35,994 nucleotides of DNA from a virus. Numbering within the stretch: position 1 is the first letter of the stretch; the number at the start of each line of letters is the position of its first letter. Position numbers and translations under genes: made by a program. The notes under the pieces are model-generated. The model ran no database searches. It saw only the letters and a program-made list of their open reading frames with translations, and had not been told where the DNA came from. This document shows positions 30,346-35,802 of this stretch, piece after piece. The stretch spans positions 1 to 35,994 of IMG/VR virus record IMGVR_UViG_3300022200_000161. The stretch is one strand, 5' to 3'.

Positions 30346-30517
30346 GAGAGATGAAGTAGCTGAGTGGTATATAGCTAACATATACCCTTATGTAATGGAC
30401 AAAGAGGCAGAGATTGAGTGGTTAATTACTCAATTAAAAGATGATGCCTTTACTACCATTGAGGAAATGTATGATGAACAAATGAATAACCTAGAAGCTG
30501 ATGGCTTCTTTAAATAA
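30338..30517 (+). CDS. 59-aa acidic helical protein
   Basis: A short gene read directly from the sequence. The product (MNKRDEVAEWYIANIYPYVM ... EEMYDEQMNNLEADGFFK) is acidic and helical. It overlaps the upstream gene by 8 nt and is followed 9 nt later by the nonapeptide-repeat gene, so it fills the gap neatly. No family recognised. Confidence 0.7.
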   Translation: MNKRDEVAEWYIANIYPYVMDKEAEIEWLITQLKDDAFTTIEEMYDEQMNNLEADGFFK

Positions 30518-30526
30518 ATAAGTGTA

Positions 30527-31069
30527 ATGAAAAAGTTTATTATCAAGTTCTTGGGTCTTGACAAAATCCAACAAGAGTTAGAGTATGTAAAAGCACACTC
30601 TCATAGATTAGAACAAGAAATTGTAAATGTTGACTGGACTAGTGAAGCATCTAATGGTATCGACTACGATACATTAGCAGGGTATTTTGATCTAGATGAT
30701 ATTGCCGGATGCTTCAACGTTAGAGAATTATCTAAGCACTTAGATATGTACGAGTTATCTGAGTATGTAAGTGCTGATGATATAGCTAGAGAGTTAGATA
30801 TATCAGAGCTTGCAGAGCATATAGATTACAGTAATCTTCAAGAGTATTTGAATGATGTTATTGATATAGATACACTTGCTCAGACTGTGTCTGAGAAGAT
30901 TGCTGACCGAGATGGTATGCACCAACTAATATCTGAAGAGATTGAGAATCAAGGCATTGGTAATGGTATCAGTCAAGATGCTGTTGAGTCTATGATTCAC
31001 ACCGCTATTCAGCAGTTCGCTGATAGTCTTGAGGTTATGGTAAGTGCTAAATTAAATATCAATAAGTAA
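30527..31069 (+). CDS. nonapeptide-repeat protein
   Basis: A 180-aa acidic protein. Residues 46-108 are seven contiguous 9-residue units: DYDTLAGYF, DLDDIAGCF, NVRELSKHL, DMYELSEYV, SADDIAREL, DISELAEHI, DYSNLQEYL. An eighth (DIDTLAQTV, 113-121) follows after four extra residues. The consensus is D-x-x-x-(L/I)-(A/S)-x-x-(aliphatic/F). The N-terminus (FIIKFLGLDKIQQELEYVKA) looks like an amphipathic helix plus coiled coil, and the C-terminal 50 residues are helical. The repeats may form a helical solenoid or a chain of short capped helices. Function unknown; not a pentapeptide- or HEAT-type repeat. Confidence 0.8.
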   Translation: MKKFIIKFLGLDKIQQELEYVKAHSHRLEQEIVNVDWTSEASNGIDYDTLAGYFDLDDIAGCFNVRELSKHLDMYELSEYVSADDIARELDISELAEHIDYSNLQEYLNDVIDIDTLAQTVSEKIADRDGMHQLISEEIENQGIGNGISQDAVESMIHTAIQQFADSLEVMVSAKLNINK

Positions 31070-31263
31070 TGAGTATTATTCAAGAAGCAACTGACTATTG
31101 CAAGAATCAAGTAAAGTTATATCCAGAATTGGATGCTGAAATCAACTCATTGTACTGCCTGTTTAGAATGGAAATCTCTGATGAAGGTGCATCTATTCAT
31201 AACGAATGGGAACTACTGTATAATGATGTTGAAGAACTAATTAAAGAACATAAAAGAAACTGA
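31069..31263 (+). CDS. small acidic helical protein
   Basis: A 64-aa protein (MSIIQEATDYCKNQVKLYPE...) with two predicted helices. Its start shares one base with the stop of the repeat protein (TAATG). No family recognised. Confidence 0.72.
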   Translation: MSIIQEATDYCKNQVKLYPELDAEINSLYCLFRMEISDEGASIHNEWELLYNDVEELIKEHKRN

Positions 31264-31266
31264 GCT

Positions 31267-31383
31267 ATGAACATAGGAGATATTAAAGATCTGGTAATTG
31301 ATTTAGGTTGGGACTACCAACGTATGAGTCAAAGTGGACAAGAAGTATATGATAAACTATGTGAGATTTTAGAAATACAATAG
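31267..31383 (+). CDS. 38-aa peptide gene
   Basis: A short gene read directly from the sequence. The product begins MNIGDIKDLVIDLGWDYQRM and ends KLCEILEIQ, and looks helical. It fits exactly between the stop of the 64-aa gene (3 nt away) and the TAGTTATG junction to the next gene, which supports translation despite its size. Confidence 0.6.
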   Translation: MNIGDIKDLVIDLGWDYQRMSQSGQEVYDKLCEILEIQ

Positions 31384-31385
31384 TT

Positions 31386-32087
31386 ATGAGAATAGTATGG
31401 CTTGAGAATGACAATGTGTTTGTTGTTCGCAAGGGTAAAACAAGTAACAAGAAGATAAGTGATGGGTCTGATTTAGTTCAGACCTACACTTTCAGTAAAG
31501 ACCAATGGCTACTAGCTACTACTAGTAAAGGATTCGGTATGAAGAAGTTCTTTGCTATGGATGGTACTAACTGTATGGACTGCCCTTACTCCGGTAATCA
31601 AGGTAAGGGTGGGTGTTATACTCATAAGTTCAATCAGTATGTAGGCTTCATTAGTATGCTTAGATCTATTAAGTTCTCTGAACTAACTCCGCTTGATGCT
31701 GATAAGTTTCTTGATGTAGTAGCTATGTGTAAAGATACTTATGTAAGGTTCGGTACATATGGGGAGCCGGTACTATTACCTATTAGTTTAGTTAGAGCTA
31801 TGGCTTATGCTTCTAAGTCTTGGACTGGTTACACTCACCAATGGCAAAAGAATCTAGCTAGAGGATATGAACAATGGTTTATGGCTAGCACTCATAGTCA
31901 AGATGCATCTAATATGGCTAGAGTATGGAACTTCCGCTCGTTTATATCCAGTAAGACTGGCTATGAATATGCGGTTACTTGCCCGGCTAGTGCTGAGGCA
32001 GGATTCAGATCAAACTGTGCAAGCTGTGGCTTGTGTAGTGGTACGTTAGGAAAAGGAAGTAAGGATATTAAAATATTAGAACATTAA
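31386..32087 (+). CDS. Cys-rich phage protein, possible metal binding
   Basis: A 233-aa protein with two Cys clusters: C63-x2-C66-x10-C77 (NCMDCPYSGNQGKGGCYTHK) and C199 plus C211-x2-C214-x2-C217 (CPASAEAGFRSNCASCGLC). Between them lie VRFGTYGEPVLLP (about 120-132) and WTGYTHQW (146-153). This set of motifs recurs in a phage family (I recall it as DUF7227) of unknown function. The Cys spacing suggests a zinc site or an iron-sulphur cluster, but the classic radical-SAM CxxxCxxC is not present. Junction TAGTTATG at its start. Confidence 0.85.
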   Translation: MRIVWLENDNVFVVRKGKTSNKKISDGSDLVQTYTFSKDQWLLATTSKGFGMKKFFAMDGTNCMDCPYSGNQGKGGCYTHKFNQYVGFISMLRSIKFSELTPLDADKFLDVVAMCKDTYVRFGTYGEPVLLPISLVRAMAYASKSWTGYTHQWQKNLARGYEQWFMASTHSQDASNMARVWNFRSFISSKTGYEYAVTCPASAEAGFRSNCASCGLCSGTLGKGSKDIKILEH

Positions 32088-32092
32088 TTATT

Positions 32093-32260
32093 ATGAATAA
32101 GCATAGTGCATTAGGCGAAGGACCTTATGACCACCTTGAATTTGTAGAGGTACAATACGGTGGGGAGGTAGAGATATGGGAAGACCCTAAGACAGGGGAT
32201 GTTTATGAAGTACCTATTGAGATAGACAGACACTTTCATATTGCTAAGAAATTAAATTAA
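32093..32260 (+). CDS. 55-aa acidic protein
   Basis: A short gene read directly from the sequence. The product starts MNKHSALGEGPYDHLEFVEV and contains 'IWEDPKTGDVYEVPIEIDRH'. It has beta-strand character and is acidic. Starts 5 nt after the Cys-rich gene and ends 6 nt before the next ATG, so spacing supports it. No family recognised. Confidence 0.68.
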   Translation: MNKHSALGEGPYDHLEFVEVQYGGEVEIWEDPKTGDVYEVPIEIDRHFHIAKKLN

Positions 32261-32266
32261 ATAATT

Positions 32267-32587
32267 ATGTCATCAATTTACAAGGATCAGTACAAAGAAG
32301 GGGATAATTTTAAATCCTACAAAAAAGTAACAACATTAGATGAAGCATTAAAACATCCGCTAGTCCATCGTGATGGTATTGAATTTTACGGACCCAGAGA
32401 AGGCTGGCAAGAAGATGGTTATATGTACCGAGTAAATCTGTCAAGTGAGGCAATGAATTACTGGGTTAGCTGTGAGATTGGCGAGCATATGTCTGCTATA
32501 AATCTATATGGAGAAACAGAGAAAGAAGCAAGGGAGCAAGTCCTTTGGCTACTCAACGATTCTTTTTCTTATATGGAATCACACTAA
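32267..32587 (+). CDS. hypothetical protein
   Basis: A 106-aa protein (MSSIYKDQYKEGDNFKSYKK) with mixed alpha/beta character and a C-terminal helix (ETEKEAREQVLWLLNDSFSY). No family recognised. Followed by two short palindromes and then the next gene. Confidence 0.72.
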   Translation: MSSIYKDQYKEGDNFKSYKKVTTLDEALKHPLVHRDGIEFYGPREGWQEDGYMYRVNLSSEAMNYWVSCEIGEHMSAINLYGETEKEAREQVLWLLNDSFSYMESH

Positions 32588-32588
32588 C

Positions 32589-32607
32589 GTGAAACAATTA
32601 GTTTCAC
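32589..32607 (+). other. GTGAAAC hairpin
   Basis: GTGAAAC (32589-32595), loop AATTA, GTTTCAC (32601-32607), directly after a stop codon (TAACGTGAAAC). Perfect 7-bp stem without a T-tail; may stabilise the 3' end or act as an operator together with the adjacent palindrome. Confidence 0.5.
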
Positions 32608-32609
32608 AC

Positions 32610-32626
32610 TTAAAGTAATACTTTAA
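32610..32626. promoter_or_regulatory. TTAAAG-N5-CTTTAA palindrome (site 3)
   Basis: TTAAAGT-AAT-ACTTTAA, with the same arms and spacing as sites 1 and 2 in the control region. It lies 25 nt before the ATG at 32652 and 2 nt after the GTGAAAC hairpin. Confidence 0.45.
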
Positions 32627-32651
32627 CTACAACAACTTAAATTAAATAATT

Positions 32652-32873
32652 ATGCCTGCAAAAAAATTTAGCACACCGGAAACAGAACTACTAGCTATGT
32701 ACTTCAACTATCAGAAAAAAGGTTGGAAGACCAAAGAAGAAGTAAAAGCATATGTGGATAACTACCTTCAAGAACAATTAAGTAAAGCTAAAAGAGGGTA
32801 TATGCAATTCGCTGTTAAACAAATGATTAAACAAGCCGACAAGGTAATCAAGTATGAAGAGTTGATCAGTTAA
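32652..32873 (+). CDS. small basic helical protein
   Basis: A 73-aa basic protein, almost wholly helical (ETELLAMYFNYQKKGWKTKE then VDNYLQEQLSKAKRGYMQFA). No family recognised. It lies between two suspected regulatory blocks (palindromes before, promoter plus structured RNA after), so it could itself be a regulator, but that is speculation. Confidence 0.72.
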   Translation: MPAKKFSTPETELLAMYFNYQKKGWKTKEEVKAYVDNYLQEQLSKAKRGYMQFAVKQMIKQADKVIKYEELIS

Positions 32874-32882
32874 TAACTTGAC

Positions 32883-32913
32883 TTGATTATGTCAAGCATA
32901 CATCCTAACTTCG
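32883..32913 (+). promoter_or_regulatory. plus-strand promoter, twin of 25780
   Basis: TTG (32883-32885), exactly 20 nt, then TAACTTCG (32906-32913). It contains TTGATTATGTCAA (32883-32895), matching TTGACAATGTCAA at 25780-25792 in 11 of 13 positions at the same place relative to the -7 box. It starts 10 nt after the stop of the 73-aa gene. Confidence 0.65.
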
Positions 32914-32969
32914 GGATATCTGTATGCTCAGATGGGAGGGGCATCCAACAGCCCCCTCCCTCGTTATCC
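32914..32969 (+). ncRNA. candidate three-way-junction RNA or leader
   Basis: Directly after the promoter. The outer stem GGATA (32914-32918) with TATCC (32965-32969) encloses hairpin A, TCTG (32919-32922) with CAGA (32929-32932), and hairpin B, GGGAGGGG (32934-32941) with CCCCTCCC (32953-32960). An alternative pairing AGCATAC (32895-32901) with GTATGCT (32922-32928) overlaps the promoter and competes with hairpin A. No T-run follows, so it is probably the 5' leader of the gene at 33002 and not a terminated small RNA. Confidence 0.45.
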
Positions 32970-33001
32970 AATTAGGGTGTACTATATTCAATTAAATCTT
33001 A

Positions 33002-33352
33002 ATGGTTATGTTTTTAAACCGGTTAATGTTGTGGTTTAAGAAACCACTAGTTAGTTATCTTATAACTGACAATGATGTCCAAGAGATATGGACTGATTCC
33101 CAAAGGCGTACTGCTGACAACGGATTGATACTTGTAATCAAGTCTGATGTTAAAGGTACAGGTATAGTGTTCTACCGATTCTCAGATGAACGCTTTGATG
33201 GTGCAGACTTTATGAAGTATATGTCTACTACTAGAGGTGGTGCTGTGTACAATCACAATGGATACGGTACTAAAGTTTTGCTTGACAAGAAGTATAAGCG
33301 TATGTTTGGGTACTACCCTTCTAGAATTTATTTAAAGAGAATATATGAATGA
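33002..33352 (+). CDS. hypothetical protein
   Basis: A 116-aa basic protein starting MVMFLNRLMLWFKKPLVSYL. A second in-frame ATG at 33008 has the GTTATG context favoured in this arm and may be the true start (114 aa). The N-terminal 20 residues are hydrophobic and basic (possible amphipathic or membrane-associated helix). The rest is alpha/beta (DNGLILVIKSDVKGTGIVFY; KYMSTTRGGAVYNHNGYG). No family recognised. Probably transcribed from the promoter at 32883; its stop overlaps the next start by 8 nt. Confidence 0.72.
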   Translation: MVMFLNRLMLWFKKPLVSYLITDNDVQEIWTDSQRRTADNGLILVIKSDVKGTGIVFYRFSDERFDGADFMKYMSTTRGGAVYNHNGYGTKVLLDKKYKRMFGYYPSRIYLKRIYE

Positions 33353-33683
33353 TTGTAACAGATGGCTGGAGCGACTACTACAAGAGGGCGCTACTGCTGA
33401 GGTATTAAAAGACTTCAAGAGATTGTATAGCGAACTGATGTTCGGTATATCTATGAACGATGAGTTTTCTCGTGATGAGATATTTGATGTTATCAAAACT
33501 ATGGGTAATGATAACAATGATGCGGTAGATGCTAAGATATACTTAGCTTACGTTATAGGTAAGTTCCAAGCTTCCGATGCTTACGCTGAAGCTATAGGTA
33601 ACAATATGATTGATGATGAATTGTATACTGTTCTTATTGATAAGATTATGCAGGAAGCAATAGATAATATATTAAATAGATAG
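33345..33683 (+). CDS. acidic helical hypothetical protein
   Basis: A 112-aa protein, helical and acidic (WLERLLQEGATAEVLKDFKR; DEIFDVIKTMGNDNNDAVDA; ELYTVLIDKIMQEAIDNIL). No family recognised. It overlaps the upstream gene by 8 nt and ends in a TAGTTATG junction. Confidence 0.72.
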   Translation: MNDCNRWLERLLQEGATAEVLKDFKRLYSELMFGISMNDEFSRDEIFDVIKTMGNDNNDAVDAKIYLAYVIGKFQASDAYAEAIGNNMIDDELYTVLIDKIMQEAIDNILNR

Positions 33684-33685
33684 TT

Positions 33686-33874
33686 ATGAAGATCACTAGA
33701 ATTATGAAGCATAAGATGTACGTAGACAAGTACATCACTGAATTAAGATGGGACATCATTAACGTATGTCTCAAGAACAATGGTATACTAGATGTTGATA
33801 GCAGTAATAAGATTACCGCTTCCTCTAGACTTATAAAGAAATACGAGCGTAGATTAAAGCTATTAAGATATTAA
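33686..33874 (+). CDS. small basic helical protein
   Basis: A 62-aa protein with Lys/Arg-rich ends (MKITRIMKHKMYVDKYITEL ... LIKKYERRLKLLRY). Possibly nucleic-acid binding by charge; no family recognised. The stop codon is immediately followed by the structured region 33875-34080. Confidence 0.7.
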   Translation: MKITRIMKHKMYVDKYITELRWDIINVCLKNNGILDVDSSNKITASSRLIKKYERRLKLLRY

Positions 33875-34080
33875 GAGGGGCTAACATAACTCTCCGATGT
33901 CTTGGGGAGTGAAGGTTATCCTGCCGTTATACATACACTGATGATAGTGGACGGTCAAGCTAAGCCCCTGCCTCTTTGGGAGGTCATTCATTAGCAAAGG
34001 ATATCAAAGACACTGAGGCGGTAATATATCATTAAACAAGTTCTTGGCTAATTTACTTGGATATATTAACCGCTTCTTTT
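33875..34080 (+). ncRNA. candidate structured non-coding RNA with terminator-like end
   Basis: A 235-nt gene-free gap with nested pairing. Closing stem AGGGGCT (33876-33882) with AGCCCCT (33963-33969) encloses hairpin A, ACTCTCC (33889-33895) with GGGGAGT (33904-33910, one wobble), and hairpin B, CCGT (33924-33927) with ACGG (33951-33954) topped by CACT (33936-33939) with AGTG (33946-33949). Then come CCTC-TTTGG-GAGG (about 33971-33983) and the 13-bp stem GCGGT-AATATATC (34018-34030) with GATATATT-A-ACCGC (34060-34073), followed by TTCTTTTAT. It could be a processed RNA, a leader/attenuator, or a regulated 3' end. No known RNA family recognised; no tRNA fold. Confidence 0.5.
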
Positions 34081-34087
34081 ATATTTG
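34057..34087 (+). promoter_or_regulatory. promoter of the DnaA-like operon
   Basis: TTG (34057-34059), exactly 20 nt, then TATATTTG (34080-34087), a perfect TAnnTTTG. TSS would be about 15-20 nt before the ATG at 34110. The 3' arm of the long inverted repeat (34060-34073) lies between the two promoter elements, so terminator structure and promoter share sequence. Confidence 0.7.
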
Positions 34088-34109
34088 TGGATAACCAATT
34101 GATATTATT

Positions 34110-34316
34110 ATGGCTTACCACGACAATTCAGAACACAAGAAGATTATAGACTGTGTATTAAAACAGAATGCAATTATGTTTACGAATCTTGGAACTGACT
34201 GTTCTAAGTCTGATTACGAGAAGGCTAAAGTTAAGGAAAGACAGAAGCTTCGTAGGATAATGCATTTAGATGAAGAGAAGATTACAAGATTAATTAAAGA
34301 TTCACTAGATGACTGA
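34110..34316 (+). CDS. small hypothetical protein
   Basis: A 68-aa basic, helical protein (MAYHDNSEHKKIIDCVLKQN; KAKVKERQKLRRIMHLDEEK). First gene of the operon that encodes the DnaA-IV protein. No family recognised. Overlaps the next gene by 8 nt. Confidence 0.72.
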   Translation: MAYHDNSEHKKIIDCVLKQNAIMFTNLGTDCSKSDYEKAKVKERQKLRRIMHLDEEKITRLIKDSLDD

Positions 34317-34611
34317 GATGAATGAAGATGGACTGAAGAAGTTCCGTAAAGTAATGAAGTTAGTGATACTGATGCAATGTACACTCGAACAAATGGACGA
34401 GATAAAAAACGTACCGCATCTGTACAGACAAGACATAAAGAAATCTCTGAATAACTTAGAGAAGAAGCTTGAGAGATTTACTACTCCACTAGTTAATAAC
34501 GCTATCCCCTTGGACCAAGAAGGAATCTTTATGCAGATTCAAAGAGGTGTAGATAAGATAGTAAATATGACATTAGAGGAAATTCACAATTTTGATTTAA
34601 ATGAAGACTAA
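34309..34611 (+). CDS. helical hypothetical protein
   Basis: A 100-aa protein, helical (KKFRKVMKLVILMQCTLEQM; YRQDIKKSLNNLEKKLERFT). A second ATG at 34318 is possible. It overlaps both neighbours (8 nt before, 11 nt after), so it belongs to the DnaA-IV operon. No family recognised. Confidence 0.75.
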   Translation: MTEMNEDGLKKFRKVMKLVILMQCTLEQMDEIKNVPHLYRQDIKKSLNNLEKKLERFTTPLVNNAIPLDQEGIFMQIQRGVDKIVNMTLEEIHNFDLNED

Positions 34612-35158
34612 GACTAATATGAACCTATTCTATGCTGACCAGTATAGAATGATGCAAGAGCTTTGGAAAGCTATTCAAACTGACAATCAAATAAAAGATA
34701 CCAGAGATAGAAGAAATGTAATTTACAGACATTCTTTTGCTATTGCTGCCGTTGAGATGACCACGCTTCCTATGGCTCAAATCGGTGGGATTATTAATCG
34801 TGATCACACCACCGTAGTACACGCTATGAAGAATAAGGAAGGTAATATATTGTACGATAAGAACTTTAGAAATATATACGATACCGTTTCCTCAATGGTA
34901 GCTGAAGCTATGTCTGTATATGATGAGACAGTCTCTGAATATGTAAGAAAGAAGATTAAAACAGCTAATCCTAAAATAGACATAGAGAGAATAATAGAAG
35001 AGAATAACAAGAGATGGAAGGCTAAGATTGCTAATTCAGAAAACAAATTAGAATTACTATCTAGAGAGAATGAAGTTCTTTCTAAAGAGCTGAAGATAAG
35101 CAATGCTAGGGTCAAGAGTATGAATAAAGAATTAATTAGATTAAAGAACCTGCTATGA
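34601..35158 (+). CDS. DnaA domain IV-coiled coil protein
   Basis: A 185-aa protein. Residues about 14-100 match the C-terminal DNA-binding domain (domain IV) of DnaA. Residues 42-76 carry the helix-turn-helix (HSFAIAAVEMTTLPMAQIGG and then the DnaA-box signature RDHTTVVHA at 67-75), compared with 'RDHTTVLHA' of bacterial DnaA. There is no AAA+ domain, so it cannot act as an initiator ATPase. Residues about 110-185 form a long charged coiled coil (ERIIEENNKRWKAKIANSEN; ELLSRENEVLSKELKISNAR). It could bind DnaA boxes in host or phage DNA, for example to recruit replication proteins or to block host DnaA. The reading is by eye; no search was made. Confidence 0.8.
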   Translation: MKTKTNMNLFYADQYRMMQELWKAIQTDNQIKDTRDRRNVIYRHSFAIAAVEMTTLPMAQIGGIINRDHTTVVHAMKNKEGNILYDKNFRNIYDTVSSMVAEAMSVYDETVSEYVRKKIKTANPKIDIERIIEENNKRWKAKIANSENKLELLSRENEVLSKELKISNARVKSMNKELIRLKNLL

Positions 35159-35301
35159 AAAAGTTATTTAAAGTTATTTGTAAGGGGGTTACATACGGCA
35201 CTTACAACACCATCGAACAAGCACGTAAACTACGCAACATACTACAACGCAGAGGTAAAAATGAGATTGTTATTCGTGTAACTGAGGAAGACTTGCCTTG
35301 A
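35155..35301 (+). CDS. 48-aa basic protein
   Basis: A short gene read directly from the sequence. The product begins MKKLFKVICKGVTYGTYNTI and ends ...RVTEEDLP; it contains 'GTYNTIEQARKLRNILQRRG', a small alpha/beta motif. Its ATG overlaps the DnaA-IV stop by 4 nt (ATGA). No family recognised, but coupling to the DnaA-IV gene suggests a shared function. Confidence 0.7.
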   Translation: MKKLFKVICKGVTYGTYNTIEQARKLRNILQRRGKNEIVIRVTEEDLP

Positions 35302-35304
35302 TGC

Positions 35305-35397
35305 GTACCAAAATGGTACACATTCGCAAATCCTCACAACGATGAGCCTTAAATTGTCACAAAATGAGCCACAATTTGTTACAAAGTAGGGGTAAAA
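35305..35397 (+). repeat. short inverted and direct repeats (possible origin or operator)
   Basis: GTACCA-AAA-TGGTAC (35305-35319); AAATTGT (35351-35357) with ACAATTT (35371-35377); direct ATGAGCC at 35342 and 35364; and TTGTCACAAA/TTGTTACAAA variants. This gene-poor gap follows the DnaA-IV operon. No consensus DnaA box TTATCCACA is seen in it. Confidence 0.35.
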
Positions 35398-35454
35398 ATG
35401 TACACTATGATGTACAGAATAAGGGCAATATCGCATATCGCAATAAGCAATAAT

Positions 35455-35646
35455 ATGACAAATAGAGAGATACTACTTGAGATGTACGAGAAACTTTGGA
35501 ACGCTGACAAGGATAAGTGGTCTTGGTATGCTATAGTAAAAGATTCTCTGGAGAAATTAGAAGCCAACAAAAGGTGTAAGCATATCAAAAGAGAAGGTGA
35601 AAGTTGCAGACTAAACAACAACTGCACCTATCCAGATTGTAAATAG
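35455..35646 (+). CDS. small Cys-rich, zinc-binding-like protein
   Basis: A 63-aa protein from ATG 35455 (MTNREILLEMYEKLWNADKD). The frame opens earlier at 35398, but that would cross repeat-rich sequence. The C-terminus (RCKHIKREGESCRLNNNCTYPDC) has four Cys and a His in short spacing (C-K-H ... C ... C ... C), suggesting a small zinc-binding knuckle. No family recognised. Confidence 0.65.
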   Translation: MTNREILLEMYEKLWNADKDKWSWYAIVKDSLEKLEANKRCKHIKREGESCRLNNNCTYPDCK

Positions 35647-35667
35647 AAACCTTACACCGCAGTGTGA

Positions 35668-35701
35668 CAAAGTGTAAAATAAAAAGCACTCAAAGTGTAA
35701 A
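35668..35701 (+). repeat. CAAAGTGTAAA direct repeats
   Basis: The 11-mer CAAAGTGTAAA occurs at 35668-35678 and 35691-35701, 23 nt apart (about two helical turns), followed by GCGTAT-AA-ATACGC (35710-35723). The gap 35647-35802 also holds TGCCA (35746-35750) with TGGCA (35765-35769) around a TAACTTTTG promoter-like element. Iteron- or operator-like arrangement; copy number too low to be sure. Confidence 0.4.
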
Positions 35702-35802
35702 GTATATAAGCGTATAAATACGCAACAACATATAAAACTAACTTTTGCCAGTATTACAGATTATTGGCATTATTAACCTTTAAAACAAAAGAGAAATAAA
35801 TT

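Noticed and set aside
33875-34080. tRNA or tmRNA in the structured gap
   Set aside because: No acceptor stem with CCA-type end, no T-loop TTC motif and no anticodon arm of normal size.
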